Positions 26,045 through 35,043 of a stretch of DNA of 64,000 nt are shown piece after piece. The notes below the pieces were generated by a model. That model saw only the letters and a list, made by a program, of their open reading frames with translations, was not told the origin of the DNA and did no database searches. The stretch is taken from assembly GCF_031456275.1 (NCBI RefSeq), contig NZ_JAVDUI010000001.1, forward strand, positions 62,001 to 126,000. Direction: 5' to 3'. The DNA is from Falsarthrobacter nasiphocae (lineage in GTDB: Bacteria > Actinomycetota > Actinomycetes > Actinomycetales > Micrococcaceae). Made by a program: the position numbers and the translations under genes. Each line of letters starts with the position of its first letter. Positions within the stretch are counted from its first letter, which is position 1.

Positions 26045-26050
26045 TACGCT
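26045..26050 (+). promoter_or_regulatory. -10 element of the metallopeptidase gene
   Basis: TACGCT ends 6 bp before the ATG at 26057, without a Shine-Dalgarno sequence between: a leaderless-type start. Confidence 0.5.
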
Positions 26051-26056
26051 GACCTC

Positions 26057-26980
26057 ATGAGCTTCAATGACGACGTACAGATCAATCCCGGCCGCGTCTC
26101 CGACCAGCGCGGAGGCGGTGGGGGCCGAGGCGGCCTCGTCCTCGGCGGCGGCGGCGGCATCCTGGCCCTCATCCTCGCCCTCGTCTTCGGGCCCGGCGTG
26201 CTCGAGGGCGGATCCGAGGACCCGACCTCGCCCGGCACGTCCTCCCAGGTCCAGGCGTCGCAAGGAGCGGCCGAGTCCGCCCAGTGCACAACCGGCACGT
26301 CCGCGAACTCCGACGACGGCTGCCGCCTCATCGCCACCGTCGAGAGCCTCGACGAGTTCTGGAAGGCCGAGCTGCCGCAGAACGGGGTCCGCTTCCGCCA
26401 GCCGGAGGTCCAGATGTACAGCGGGCGCACGAACACCGGCTGCGGTCAGGGCACCTCGGCCACCGGCCCGTTCTACTGCCCCACGGACCAGACGGCCTAC
26501 GTGGACACGACCTTCTACAAGGAGTTCACCTCCCAGTTCGGCGGCTCCTCCGGCCCCCTGGCGCAGATGTACATCGTGGCCCACGAGTACGGGCACCACA
26601 TCCAGAACCTCATGGGCGACTTGAAGCAGTCCCAGTTCGATCCGCAGGGCGCCACCTCCGGCGCGGTGCGGACCGAGCTCCAGGCGGACTGCTACGCGGG
26701 GCTCTGGGCCGGCCACGCGGCCACGACCAAGGACCCCGAGTCCGGCAAGTCGTTCCTCAAGCCCATCACCGAGGCCCAGATCGGCGACGCCCTGGCCGCC
26801 GCCGAGAGCGTGGGCGACGACCACATCCAGTCCACCGCCTCCGGGCGGGTCAACCCGGACGCGTGGACGCACGGCTCGTCCGCCCAGCGCAAGGCCTGGT
26901 TCATGCAGGGCTACAACGCGCAGTCGATGCGCTCGTGCGACACCTTCTCCGCGCGGGATCTCAACAACCCCGGCAGCTGA
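26057..26980 (+). CDS. YpfJ-family neutral zinc metallopeptidase, membrane-anchored
   Basis: The 307-residue protein has a Gly-rich cytosolic start (QRGGGGGRGG), one membrane segment (about 30-48) and an extracytoplasmic domain. The zinc site HEYGHH lies at 176-181, followed by the third-ligand region TELQADCYAGLWAGH. Cys75, Cys85 and further cysteines could form disulfides. The family (PF04228) is widespread but physiologically unassigned. Strong hairpin terminators follow. Confidence 0.88.
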   Translation: MSFNDDVQINPGRVSDQRGGGGGRGGLVLGGGGGILALILALVFGPGVLEGGSEDPTSPGTSSQVQASQGAAESAQCTTGTSANSDDGCRLIATVESLDEFWKAELPQNGVRFRQPEVQMYSGRTNTGCGQGTSATGPFYCPTDQTAYVDTTFYKEFTSQFGGSSGPLAQMYIVAHEYGHHIQNLMGDLKQSQFDPQGATSGAVRTELQADCYAGLWAGHAATTKDPESGKSFLKPITEAQIGDALAAAESVGDDHIQSTASGRVNPDAWTHGSSAQRKAWFMQGYNAQSMRSCDTFSARDLNNPGS

Positions 26981-27020
26981 CGCGCCGGTTTCGGGCCGCT
27001 CTGGCGCTCCCCTGACAAGA

Positions 27021-27053
27021 ACGACGCCGGTCCCCGCGCGGGGCCGGCGTCGT
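27021..27053 (+). terminator. terminator after the metallopeptidase gene
   Basis: Stem ACGACGCCGGTCCCC / GGGGCCGGCGTCGT with a short loop and TTTCGTCT tail. Confidence 0.82.
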
Positions 27054-27156
27054 TTCGTCTGTCCGGCAGGGCCGGAGCGGGGCAGGGCGCCGCCGGGCCG
27101 GACGCCCGCACGACGAGAGCCGATCCGGGTGCCACGGCGGAGACGCCGAGTCGACA

Positions 27157-27184
27157 GGCCGACCGCCCCGAGAGGCGGCCGGCC
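27157..27184 (-). terminator. hairpin at the end of the suf operon
   Basis: Stem GGCCGACCGCC / GGCGGCCGGCC (one mismatch) with a 6-nt loop, directly after the sufT stop on the minus strand. No T-run. Confidence 0.55.
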
Positions 27185-27189
27185 GTGTC

Positions 27190-27519
27190 TCAAATGTTGA
27201 AGCCGAGGGCGCGCATCTGGTCGCGCCCGTCCTCGGTGATGCGCTCCGGACCCCACGGCGGCATCCAGACCCAGTTCACCCGGTACTCGTCCACAATGGG
27301 CTCGAGCGCCTTGGCCGTCTGCTCCTCGATGACGTCGGTGAGCGGGCACGCGGCCGTCGTGAGCGTCATGTCGATGAGGAGGGCCCCGTCCTCGTCGTAC
27401 TTCAGGCCGTAGAGCAGCCCAAGGTCGACGATGTTGACGCCGAGTTCCGGGTCGATGACGTCCTTGAGCGCCTCCTCGACGTCCTCAAGCGGCGTCTGGG
27501 CGTTGGCCGCGTCCGTCAT
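27190..27519 (-). CDS. sufT: SufT/MIP18-like (DUF59) Fe-S cluster assembly factor
   Basis: The 109-residue protein has the DUF59 signature DPELGVNIVDLGLLYGL near 23-39 and the reactive cysteine in TTAACPLTD. SufT proteins help mature Fe-S enzymes downstream of the SUF scaffold. Its ATG overlaps the sufC stop (ATGA). It takes the place where sufS and sufU stand in many actinobacterial suf operons; neither is present here. Confidence 0.88.
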   Translation of the reverse strand: MTDAANAQTPLEDVEEALKDVIDPELGVNIVDLGLLYGLKYDEDGALLIDMTLTTAACPLTDVIEEQTAKALEPIVDEYRVNWVWMPPWGPERITEDGRDQMRALGFNI

Positions 27520-28277
27520 GCCGAGGCCGTCGGCAGGAAGCGGTCGTAGCCCTCGTCCTCGAGGCGATCGGCGAGCTCCGGACCGCCCTGCTCGGCGACG
27601 CGGCCATCGACGAACACGTGGACGAACTGCGGCTTGATGTAGCGCAGGATCCGCGTGTAGTGGGTGATGAGGAGCGTGCCCATCTCGTTCTCGGCCTGGG
27701 CGCGGTTGACGCCCTCCGAGACGATCTTGAGGGCATCGACGTCGAGGCCGGAGTCGGTCTCGTCGAGGACGGCGAACTTCGGCTTGAAGAGCTCGAGCTG
27801 GAGGATTTCGACGCGCTTCTTCTCGCCGCCCGAGAAGCCCTCGTTGACGTTGCGAGTGGCGAAGGCGGGGTCGATCCGCAGCTTCTCCATGGCGCCCTTG
27901 ACGTCCTTCGTCCACGTGCGGATCGAGGGCGCCTCGCCGTCGATGGCCGTCTTGGCGGTTCGGAGGAAGTTCGTCATCGTGACGCCCGGGACCTCGACGG
28001 GGTACTGCATCGCGAGGAAGAGGCCCGCCTTGGCGCGCTCGTCAACGCTCATCGCGAGGACGTCCTCGCCGTCGAGCGTGAGGGAGCCGCTCGTGACCTC
28101 GTAGCGCGGGTGTCCCGCGATGGTGGAGGCGAGCGTGGACTTGCCGGAGCCGTTGGGCCCCATGATGGCGTGCGTCTCGCCCGTCTTGATGGTCAGGGAG
28201 ACGCCCTTGAGGATCTCCTTGGTGCCCTGCTCGGTCTCAATCGAGACGTGCAGGTCCTTGATGTCAAGAGTCGACAT
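27516..28277 (-). CDS. sufC: Fe-S cluster assembly ATPase
   Basis: The 253-residue ABC-type ATPase works with SufB and SufD in the SUF scaffold complex. Walker A is GPNGSGKST (about 39-47), the signature is FSGGEKKR, Walker B is KFAVLDETDSGLD, all in the form peculiar to SufC. The start ATG 28277 was chosen from homologous N-termini (MSTLDIKDLHVS); the frame is open further upstream only as GC-rich shadow. Confidence 0.95.
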   Translation of the reverse strand: MSTLDIKDLHVSIETEQGTKEILKGVSLTIKTGETHAIMGPNGSGKSTLASTIAGHPRYEVTSGSLTLDGEDVLAMSVDERAKAGLFLAMQYPVEVPGVTMTNFLRTAKTAIDGEAPSIRTWTKDVKGAMEKLRIDPAFATRNVNEGFSGGEKKRVEILQLELFKPKFAVLDETDSGLDVDALKIVSEGVNRAQAENEMGTLLITHYTRILRYIKPQFVHVFVDGRVAEQGGPELADRLEDEGYDRFLPTASA

Positions 28278-28318
28278 GGTGCTGGTCCTTATCTGAAGAA
28301 TGTCGTGGTGCTCGTAGG

Positions 28319-28648
28319 TCAGAGGCCGTTGAGAGTGCGAGACGTGTCCACGAGGACCTCGTCGTCTCTGATCTCGACGGGATAGACGGCGACGGGCTCC
28401 GTCGCTGGAAGCTGCGCGGGCCGCCCCGTCTCGAGGTCGAACTCGGAGCCGTGGCCCCAGCATTCGATCCGTCCGCGGGCGACGTCGCCTTCGGAGAGGC
28501 TCACGTCGTCGTGCGAGCAGCGGTCCGCGAGGGCGTGCACGCTTCCGTCCGAGTTTCGGGCGAGGGCGACGGCGGTCCCGCCGACGACGACCCGCAGGGC
28601 CGTGCCGGGCGCGATCTCGTCGAGGCGGGCCGCCGGCGTCATCGCCAT
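28319..28648 (-). CDS. Rieske-type [2Fe-2S] ferredoxin in the suf operon
   Basis: This 109-residue single-domain protein has both Rieske half-motifs: Cys44-Ser-His46 and Cys63-Trp-Gly-His66, with CSHDDVSL and CWGHGSEFDL. It resembles the ferredoxin component of non-heme iron oxygenases. It lies 2 bp after sufD and before sufC, so electron supply to cluster assembly or sensing of assembly state is an attractive but unproven role. Confidence 0.9.
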   Translation of the reverse strand: MAMTPAARLDEIAPGTALRVVVGGTAVALARNSDGSVHALADRCSHDDVSLSEGDVARGRIECWGHGSEFDLETGRPAQLPATEPVAVYPVEIRDDEVLVDTSRTLNGL

Positions 28649-28650
28649 GG

Positions 28651-29913
28651 CTAGATCTCCGTTGCCGCGAGCTCGGCCTCGACGGCGTCGCGCAGGCGCT
28701 CTTCCAGCGAGTCGTCGCCGATCTTCTGGATGATCTCGTTGAGGAAGCCGCGGACGACGAGGCGCCGCGCCTCCTTCTCCGGGATGCCGCGGGCCATGAG
28801 GTAGAACAGGTGCTCGTCGTCAAAGCGGCCGGTCGAGGAGGCGTGCCCGGCGCCCTCGATGAGGCCCGTCTCGATCTCCAGGTTCGGCACCGAGTCGGCG
28901 CGGGCGCCGTCCGTCAGCACGAGGTTCTGGTTCTTCTCGTAGCTGTCCGTGCCCTCTGCCGCCTTGCGGATGAGGACGTCGCCGACCCACACCGTGCGAG
29001 CGTCCTTGCCCTGAAGCGCGCCCTTGTAGAGGACGTTCGAGGCGCAGTTCTCGACGTTGTGGTCCACGAACGAGCGGTGCTCGAGGTGCTGGCCCGCGTC
29101 CGCGAAGTACAGGCCGTACATCGAGGCGTCGCCGCCCGGGCCCGCGTAGCGGACGTTCGCGTTGAGGCGAACGAGCCCGCCGCCCAGGGAGACCGCGACG
29201 TGCTTGTACACGGCGTCCCGGCCCACGAGCGCGTCGTGCTGCGCGGCGTGGATCGCCGTGTCCTCCCAGAGCTGGGCGGAGACGACGCGCACGTCGGAGC
29301 CGTCGCCGGTCACGACGGAGACCAGCGAGGTGACCTCGGCTGTGCCCTCGTGCTCCAGGATGACGAGCGCCTTCGCGAAGCGTCCGACGCGGATGACGAG
29401 GTGGTCGAAGACGGGCGCGCCGCCCTCGCCGGTGAGACGCAGGCGGATCGGCTCCGTCAGCTCCGCTTCAGCCGGAACATCCACGAGGAGCGACGACGGG
29501 GCGTTCGCCACCGCAGCCGCCGCCAGGCGGTCAGCGGGTTCCATCGAGACGATCTCCCGCATTTCGTCGGCGGTGATCTCCCGCTCCGTCACGCCTTCCG
29601 GCAGTTCGAAGTCCCGCGTGAGGCGGCCGCTCTCGGCGTCGGCCGCGAAGAGCGCGCCAAGGCGCTCCACGGGGGTGAAGCGCCACTCTTCCTCGCGGCC
29701 GCCCGGAATGGGGAAGTCGGCAATGTCGAAGCTCGTGGCGCGCTCGCCACGCGAGCCCTCGGGCTTCGTCACGCCGCGGCCGTCGGAGTGGGCGCGGGCG
29801 CCGTGCTGCTCGGTCCCGCCCCCGTCGGTGGCGAGGTGCTCGCCTTCGAGGTCCATGCCCTCGATGGCCACACGGCCCTCGCCGGTGTCAACAGTCTTGC
29901 TCTCAGACGTCAT
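28651..29913 (-). CDS. sufD: Fe-S cluster assembly protein SufD
   Basis: The 420-residue SufB/D-family scaffold protein has a variable, acidic N-terminus (1-60) and the beta-helix core with HRSFVDHNVENCASNVLYKGAL and the C-terminal FDDEHLFYLMARGIPEKEARRLVVRGF. It forms SufBC2D with its neighbours. The start ATG 29913 is 3 bp after the sufB stop. Confidence 0.93.
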   Translation of the reverse strand: MTSESKTVDTGEGRVAIEGMDLEGEHLATDGGGTEQHGARAHSDGRGVTKPEGSRGERATSFDIADFPIPGGREEEWRFTPVERLGALFAADAESGRLTRDFELPEGVTEREITADEMREIVSMEPADRLAAAAVANAPSSLLVDVPAEAELTEPIRLRLTGEGGAPVFDHLVIRVGRFAKALVILEHEGTAEVTSLVSVVTGDGSDVRVVSAQLWEDTAIHAAQHDALVGRDAVYKHVAVSLGGGLVRLNANVRYAGPGGDASMYGLYFADAGQHLEHRSFVDHNVENCASNVLYKGALQGKDARTVWVGDVLIRKAAEGTDSYEKNQNLVLTDGARADSVPNLEIETGLIEGAGHASSTGRFDDEHLFYLMARGIPEKEARRLVVRGFLNEIIQKIGDDSLEERLRDAVEAELAATEI

Positions 29914-29916
29914 GTC

Positions 29917-31377
29917 CTAGCCCACAGACCCTTCCATTTGCAGTTCAATGAGACGGTTGAGCTCGAGCGCGTACTCCATGGGGAGCTCTCGCGCGATGGG
30001 CTCGATGAAGCCTCGGACGATCATCGCCATGGCCTCGTCCTCGGCGAGCCCGCGGCTCATGAGGTAGAACAACTGCTCCTCCGAGACCTTCGAGACCGTG
30101 GCCTCATGGCCCAAGGTCACGTCGTCTTCGCGGATGTCGATGTACGGGTACGTGTCCGAGCGGGAGATCGTGTCGACGAGAAGCGCGTCGCACACGACAG
30201 AGTTCTTCGAGTTCTTCGCGCCCTCGCGCACCTGCACGAGACCGCGGTAGGCTGCACGCCCGCCGCCGCGCGCGACGGACTTCGAGACGATCGAGCTGGA
30301 CGTGTTCGGCGCGAGGTGGACCATCTTGGAACCCGTGTCCTGGTGCTGGCCGGCACCGGCGAAGGCGATGGAGAGCGTCTCGCCCTTGGCGTGCTCGCCG
30401 GTGAGGTACACAGCGGGGTACTTCTGCGTCACCTTGGACCCGATGTTGCCGTCGATCCACTCCATGGTGGCGCCCTCTTCACAGATGGCGCGCTTCGTCA
30501 CGAGGTTGTAGACGTTCGTCGACCAGTTCTGGATGGTCGTGTAGCGAACGCGCGAGCCCTTCTTGCAGATGATCTCGACGACGGCCGAGTGGAGCGAGTC
30601 CGAGGAGTAGATCGGGGCCGTGCAGCCCTCGATGTAGTGAACGTAGGAGTCCTCGTCCGCGATGATGAGCGTGCGCTCGAACTGGCCCATGTTCTCCGTG
30701 TTGATGCGGAAGTAGGCCTGGAGGGGGATCTCGACATGGACGCCCTTGGGGACGTAGACGAACGAGCCGCCGGACCACGTCGCCGTGTTCAGGGCCGCGA
30801 ACTTGTTGTCGCCGACGGGGATGACGGTGCCGAAGTACTCCTCGAAGAACTCGGGGTGCTCGCGGAGCGCGGTGTCCGTGTCCATGAAGATGACGCCCTG
30901 CGCCTCGAGGTCCTCGCGGATCTGGTGGTAGACAACCTCGGACTCGTACTGGGCGGCCACGCCGGAGACCAGGCGGGAGCGCTCAGCCTCGGGGATGCCC
31001 AGCTTCTCGTACGTCTCGCGGATGTCTGCGGGGAGGTCTTCCCAGCTCTGAGCCTGCTTCTCCGTGGAGCGGACGAAGTACTTGATGTTGTCGAAGTCGA
31101 TGCCCGAGAGGTCAGCGCCCCAGGTCGGCATGGGCTTGCGCTCAAAGTACTTGAATCCCTTGAGGCGGAGGTCCAGCATCCACTGGGGCTCGCTCTTCTT
31201 GGCCGAGATGTCGCGGACGACATCCTCGTTGATGCCGCGGCGCGCGTTGGCGCCGGCGTCGTTTTTGTCGGACCAGCCGTACTCATAGGCACCGATCGCG
31301 TTGAGCTCAGGGTTCTTCTCGAGAATCTCCGAGATCGTCGTGTCGGCGTGCTGGCTCTGATCGATCTGCTCGGTCAT
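29917..31377 (-). CDS. sufB: Fe-S cluster assembly scaffold SufB
   Basis: The 486-residue protein is the main SUF scaffold on which clusters are built. Seen are the family stretches [33 protein letters not shown] (conserved cysteine), and the C-terminal [28 protein letters not shown] at 31377 overlaps the TGA of sufR (ATGA); a GTG directly before it is in frame but unlikely. No intein is present, unlike mycobacterial SufB. Confidence 0.95.
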   Translation of the reverse strand: MTEQIDQSQHADTTISEILEKNPELNAIGAYEYGWSDKNDAGANARRGINEDVVRDISAKKSEPQWMLDLRLKGFKYFERKPMPTWGADLSGIDFDNIKYFVRSTEKQAQSWEDLPADIRETYEKLGIPEAERSRLVSGVAAQYESEVVYHQIREDLEAQGVIFMDTDTALREHPEFFEEYFGTVIPVGDNKFAALNTATWSGGSFVYVPKGVHVEIPLQAYFRINTENMGQFERTLIIADEDSYVHYIEGCTAPIYSSDSLHSAVVEIICKKGSRVRYTTIQNWSTNVYNLVTKRAICEEGATMEWIDGNIGSKVTQKYPAVYLTGEHAKGETLSIAFAGAGQHQDTGSKMVHLAPNTSSSIVSKSVARGGGRAAYRGLVQVREGAKNSKNSVVCDALLVDTISRSDTYPYIDIREDDVTLGHEATVSKVSEEQLFYLMSRGLAEDEAMAMIVRGFIEPIARELPMEYALELNRLIELQMEGSVG

Positions 31378-32108
31378 CACGCACCTTCCTTCATCTGATG
31401 GTTGACGGCGCTCTCACGCCTCGAGTCCGCGTCTCGGCGGCGGCCGATGGGGACATGGGTCGTGCAGACGTGCCCGCCGGTCGCCAGGGTTGACAGCCGG
31501 CGGACGTCCACGCCGAGGAGCTTGGCGAAGACGTCGGTCTCTTCTGCGCAGAATTCTGGGAACTCTGCGGCAAGTTCAAGGATGGGGCAGTGCCCCTGGC
31601 ATACCTGGACACTCTTCATCGCCGGGGGCAGCCCGAGGCCGACATCGCGCTTCGTGCCGACGAAACCGTCCTCAGTCAGCGCCTCGACGAGGGCCTGGGC
31701 TCGCGCGTCGATGTCCGGGCCTGCGGCCTCGACGCGGGGCGCGTACTTCTCCCCCATGCGCTCGAACCGGTCCCGGGCGAATCGGCGGACGGCCTCCGCA
31801 CCCCCGACCTCGCCGAGTGTCCGCAGGGCGGCGGCAGCAGTGGCGGCGTAGTCGTCGTCGAGACCCTCGTGGCTTCTCTTGGAGGCGACGAAGCGGCGCG
31901 CCGGGCGCCCAGCGCCGCCCTCGCCGCGCACGAGCTTGACCTCGACGCTGTCCTCCTTCTGGAGGGCGTCGAGGTGGCGGCGGATCGCGGCTGGCGTCAG
32001 GCCCAGCATCCGCGCCAGCTCCAGGGCCGAGACGGGGCCGTGCGTCAGGACCGCGGCGAGCACTCGCTCGCGCGTTCCGGTCTCTGCGTCGGTGTCCAAA
32101 TACACCAT
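31377..32108 (-). CDS. sufR: SufR-type Fe-S-sensing transcriptional regulator
   Basis: The 243-residue protein has an N-terminal winged HTH (about 14-60, [23 protein letters not shown]). Four C-terminal cysteines, Cys170, Cys174, Cys187 and Cys215, fit an Fe-S cluster ligand set (CQGHC, FCAEE, HVCTTH). SufR represses the suf operon when cluster-loaded. The gene heads the operon and overlaps sufB, as in other actinobacteria. An inverted repeat spans its start codon and is a good candidate for its own operator. ATG 32108 lies inside that repeat. Confidence 0.92.
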   Translation of the reverse strand: MVYLDTDAETGTRERVLAAVLTHGPVSALELARMLGLTPAAIRRHLDALQKEDSVEVKLVRGEGGAGRPARRFVASKRSHEGLDDDYAATAAAALRTLGEVGGAEAVRRFARDRFERMGEKYAPRVEAAGPDIDARAQALVEALTEDGFVGTKRDVGLGLPPAMKSVQVCQGHCPILELAAEFPEFCAEETDVFAKLLGVDVRRLSTLATGGHVCTTHVPIGRRRDADSRRESAVNHQMKEGA

Positions 32109-32127
32109 CTGATCATGTCGTATTGGG
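32096..32127. promoter_or_regulatory. inverted repeat over the sufR start, candidate SufR operator
   Basis: CCAAATAC (32096-32103) and GTATTGGG (32120-32127) are inverted over 7 of 8 positions with a 16-bp spacer that includes the sufR ATG (32106-32108). It is one of the few AT-rich spots nearby. Confidence 0.5.
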
Positions 32128-32204
32128 GGCGTCCGCGCCACCAAGGCGGGGCTAAGTTCTCCGGGAGCGCACTCGCGCCCCCCGGCGGGCGACGAACTCA
32201 GCAG

Positions 32205-32210
32205 TAGACT
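32205..32210 (+). promoter_or_regulatory. -10 element of the ABC exporter operon
   Basis: TAGACT ends 6 bp before the GTG at 32217: a leaderless-type start. Confidence 0.5.
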
Positions 32211-32216
32211 GGCTGG

Positions 32217-33173
32217 GTGCAACAGAACTCTGAACCCGCCGTCGCCACGGAGGGACTCGTCGTCGAGTTCGCCTCCCGCCGCTCGCGGGTCCGGGCGCTC
32301 GACGGCGTCACGCTCTCCGCCCAGCGCGGGCTCGTCACCACGATCCTCGGAACCAACGGTGCCGGCAAGTCGACGCTTCTTCGCGTCCTCCAGGGCCTCC
32401 TCGCCCCCACCGAGGGGCGGGCCGAGACCCTCGGCCGCAGCGTCACGGCTCGGACGGCCGAGGACCGCGCCCGGGTCGGCGTCATGCTCCAGGAGTCCGG
32501 CCTCCCGCCCGCCGCGCGCCCCAAGGACTTTCTGCCCCACCTCGCCCGGTTCTACGCCCACCCGAGGGCGCCCCAGGAGCTCGAAGCGCGCCTGGGGATC
32601 GACGAGTTCCGGCACACCCCCATTCGGCGCCTCTCCGGCGGGCAGCGCCAGCGCGTGGCCCTCGCCGCCGCGGTGATCGGCCGCCCCGAGCTCTGCATGC
32701 TCGACGAGCCCTCCGCCGGGCTCGACCCGGTCTCGCGCACCATGGTCGTCGAGTTCATCGAGTCCCTTCGCGACGAGGGCACGTCGATCATCCTCACGAC
32801 CCACCTCCTCGACGACGCCGAGCGACTCTCCGACACCGTCCACATCCTCTCCCGGGGTCGGGTCCGCCGGTCCGGCACGCTCGAGGAGCTCACGAGCTCG
32901 TCCTCGTCCCGCACCCTCAGCCTCACAGCCTCCCCCGCCGCGGCCCCCGCCGTCGAACGCCTCAGGGCAGCTGCCGCAGCAGAGGGCCTCGAGGTGACCA
33001 TGACGACGACGCCCCGCACCCTCCGCTTCAACGCCCACGGCCACGTCAGCCCCGCCCTCGTGCGGCTCGCCGCCGACTGCGGTGCGAGCCCCGGCGAGCC
33101 GCCCGTCTCGCTCAGCGTGACGCAGGCCGACCTCACCGACCTCTTCTTCCAGACCGCCCAGGAGGACGCGTGA
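32217..33173 (+). CDS. ABC exporter ATP-binding protein (drug/CcmA-like)
   Basis: The 318-residue ATPase has Walker A GTNGAGKST (about 45-53), Q-loop VMLQESGLPP, signature RLSGGQRQR and Walker B LCMLDEPSAGLDP, plus a C-terminal regulatory extension (about 225-318). The GLDP form and the extension are typical of DrrA/CcmA-type exporters. It is followed, with GTGA overlap, by a one-domain ABC-2 permease, so the pair should form a complete transporter. The gene order next to ctaA also occurs in other actinobacteria as I recall, where a role tied to cytochrome or heme has been suggested. Confidence 0.87.
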   Translation: MQQNSEPAVATEGLVVEFASRRSRVRALDGVTLSAQRGLVTTILGTNGAGKSTLLRVLQGLLAPTEGRAETLGRSVTARTAEDRARVGVMLQESGLPPAARPKDFLPHLARFYAHPRAPQELEARLGIDEFRHTPIRRLSGGQRQRVALAAAVIGRPELCMLDEPSAGLDPVSRTMVVEFIESLRDEGTSIILTTHLLDDAERLSDTVHILSRGRVRRSGTLEELTSSSSSRTLSLTASPAAAPAVERLRAAAAAEGLEVTMTTTPRTLRFNAHGHVSPALVRLAADCGASPGEPPVSLSVTQADLTDLFFQTAQEDA

Positions 33174-33919
33174 CCCGCGCCGCCGCCCCCGCCCCCGCCC
33201 GCATGGCTGCCCAGGCGCGGTGGGAGACACTCGCCATGATCAAGAACGGCGAGCAGCTCGTCCTCATTCTCTTCATGCCCGTCCTCGCTCTCGTGGCCCT
33301 GACTCACATGAGCGTGCTCGACGGCCTCGGCGGCACCCGGATCAGCGCGGCGGCACCCGGGGTGCTCGCGCTCGGCGTGCTCTCCACGGCGTTCACCGGG
33401 CAGGGCATCGCCACGGGCTTCGACCGCCGCTACGGCGTCCTCACCCACGCGGCTACCACCCCCCTCGGGCGTTCGGGCCTCCTCGCGGGGAAGCTGGGGG
33501 CGGTTCTCGTCGTCGTCGCCGCCCAAGTGGTCCTGCTCGGCGGGCTCGCCGCGCTCATGGGCTTCCGCCCGGCTCCCGGCGCAGCGCTGCCCACCCTGCT
33601 CGCGCTCGTGCTCGGGGCGTGGGCGTTCACGGCGATCGGCCTCTTCATCGCGGGCCTCATCCGGCCGGAGGCCACGCTCGCTGTGACCAACCTTCTGTGG
33701 ATCGTCTTCGCGGCGGCCGGCGGCATCCTCATCCCCGCCGCGACGATGCCGTCCCCGCTCGACGCCATCCTGCCGTTTCTGCCGACCGCCGCCCTGGCCG
33801 ACGCCCTGCGCGCGGCGCTCCTCCACGGCGCCGTGGCACCCCTCCAGCTCCTCGTCCTCGTGGCGTGGGGGGCGCTGTGCAGCCTCGGCGTCGTCAAGAC
33901 CTTCTCCTGGACCTCCTAG
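33170..33919 (+). CDS. ABC-2 type permease
   Basis: The 249-residue membrane protein has about six hydrophobic segments and the ABC-2 pattern around GVLTHAATTPLGRSGLLAGKLGA. GTG 33170 overlaps the ATPase stop by 4 nt. The substrate is not predictable. Its stop codon overlaps a 10-bp direct repeat upstream of ctaA. Confidence 0.85.
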   Translation: MTRAAAPAPARMAAQARWETLAMIKNGEQLVLILFMPVLALVALTHMSVLDGLGGTRISAAAPGVLALGVLSTAFTGQGIATGFDRRYGVLTHAATTPLGRSGLLAGKLGAVLVVVAAQVVLLGGLAALMGFRPAPGAALPTLLALVLGAWAFTAIGLFIAGLIRPEATLAVTNLLWIVFAAAGGILIPAATMPSPLDAILPFLPTAALADALRAALLHGAVAPLQLLVLVAWGALCSLGVVKTFSWTS

Positions 33920-33947
33920 ACCCGTGAACTGCCACCCAGACCCGTGA
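33918..33947. repeat. AGACCCGTGA direct repeat upstream of ctaA
   Basis: AGACCCGTGA occurs at 33918-33927 and 33938-33947. The 20-bp spacing puts both copies on the same face of the helix, 60-90 bp before the ctaA start. It could be a regulator binding pair or a chance duplication. Confidence 0.4.
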
Positions 33948-34007
33948 GCCCCGGCTCTTGAACCTCTTCTTGTGACACCGAACCCCGCCCGCGTCGAGAA
34001 AGACACC

Positions 34008-34919
34008 ATGACCACGCAGTCTCGCACCATCGCCCCGGCCCTCATGCCAGCCGAGATCACCGGGTACACCCGGAAGGTCGCCATCGCGGCCCTCGCCTCG
34101 CAGATGCTCATCGTCCTCACGGGCGGGCTCGTGCGCCTCACCGCATCCGGGCTGGGCTGCTCCACGTGGCCCCGCTGCAGCGCGGATGCGCTCACGGCGA
34201 CGCCCGAGCTCGGCATTCACAGCTACATCGAGTTCGGCAACCGCCTGTTGACGTTCGTCCTTCTCGCCGTGGCGATCCTCTCCGTGCTCGCCGTCTGGCG
34301 GGTGGGCCGCAGGGACCTCAGGCTGCTCTCCCTTTCTCTGCTCCTCTTCGTGCCGTTGCAGGCACTGGTCGGCATGGTCACGGTCCTGACCCACCTCAAC
34401 CCGTGGGTGGTCTCGGTCCACTTCCTCGTGTCGATGCCGCTCGTCATGTGGGCCACCCAGTTCTGCGCGCGCGTCCACGGGGCCCCGCGCTTTGCCACGG
34501 ACGTCACGAGCGTGCGCCTGGGCCGAACGGCCGGCGTTCTGACGTTCGCGATCCTCGTCGCGGGCACGATCCTCACCGGCTCCGGTCCCCACGCGGGCGA
34601 TCACGGGGCGGCTCGGACGGGTCTTGATCCCCAGGTCGTCACTCCGTTCCACTCGGTTCTCATCTACGCGATTGTGGCGGTCCTCGTCGTCCTCCTCCTG
34701 CGCCTGACCCGGCAGGGCTCCCCGGCCGCTGGCACCGTGTGGCTGGCTCTCGGGGTTGTCCTTGCGCAGGGTGTCATCGGCTACATCCAGCACTTCACCG
34801 GGCTGCCCATCCCCGTCGTGGCGGCGCACATGCTGGGCTCCACGGCCGTGGTCGCCGCGGTCACCTTCATGAACCACTCGGTGTCCTCCGCGTCCGACGA
34901 CGCGCCTGCGGCGTCCTGA
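34008..34919 (+). CDS. ctaA: heme A synthase (COX15/CtaA)
   Basis: The 303-residue, eight-helix membrane enzyme oxidises the C8 methyl of heme O to make heme A for aa3 oxidase. TGGLVRLTASGLGCSTWPRC near 38-57 is the family signature, including the cysteine pair of the first loop. Heme-ligand histidines are expected in IEFGNR-adjacent, SVHFLVSMP, TPFHSVL and VVAAHMLGS; the latter three histidines are visible. ATG 34008 has GAGAAAG upstream; a GTG at 33972 would add 12 residues. A strong terminator follows. Confidence 0.93.
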   Translation: MTTQSRTIAPALMPAEITGYTRKVAIAALASQMLIVLTGGLVRLTASGLGCSTWPRCSADALTATPELGIHSYIEFGNRLLTFVLLAVAILSVLAVWRVGRRDLRLLSLSLLLFVPLQALVGMVTVLTHLNPWVVSVHFLVSMPLVMWATQFCARVHGAPRFATDVTSVRLGRTAGVLTFAILVAGTILTGSGPHAGDHGAARTGLDPQVVTPFHSVLIYAIVAVLVVLLLRLTRQGSPAAGTVWLALGVVLAQGVIGYIQHFTGLPIPVVAAHMLGSTAVVAAVTFMNHSVSSASDDAPAAS

Positions 34920-34953
34920 GCCTCGCCCTGGCGCGCTCCGCGCGAACAGAGAG

Positions 34954-34993
34954 ACGGCGCCGGCCGCACCTGACGAGGTGCGGCCGGCGCCGT
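34954..34993. terminator. strong hairpin between ctaA and ctaB
   Basis: An 18-bp perfect stem ACGGCGCCGGCCGCACCT / AGGTGCGGCCGGCGCCGT with loop GACG, followed on the plus strand by TTTCTG. It lies between convergent genes and probably serves ctaA. Confidence 0.85.
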
Positions 34994-35043
34994 TTCTGAT
35001 GGGTGTGGCGGCCGTGCTTGGGCGCCGTTCGGTCGGGGAGGGC

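Noticed and set aside
28810-31398. 862-codon open frame on the plus strand opposite sufB and sufD
   Set aside because: Shadow of the conserved suf genes; no start signal and no domain.
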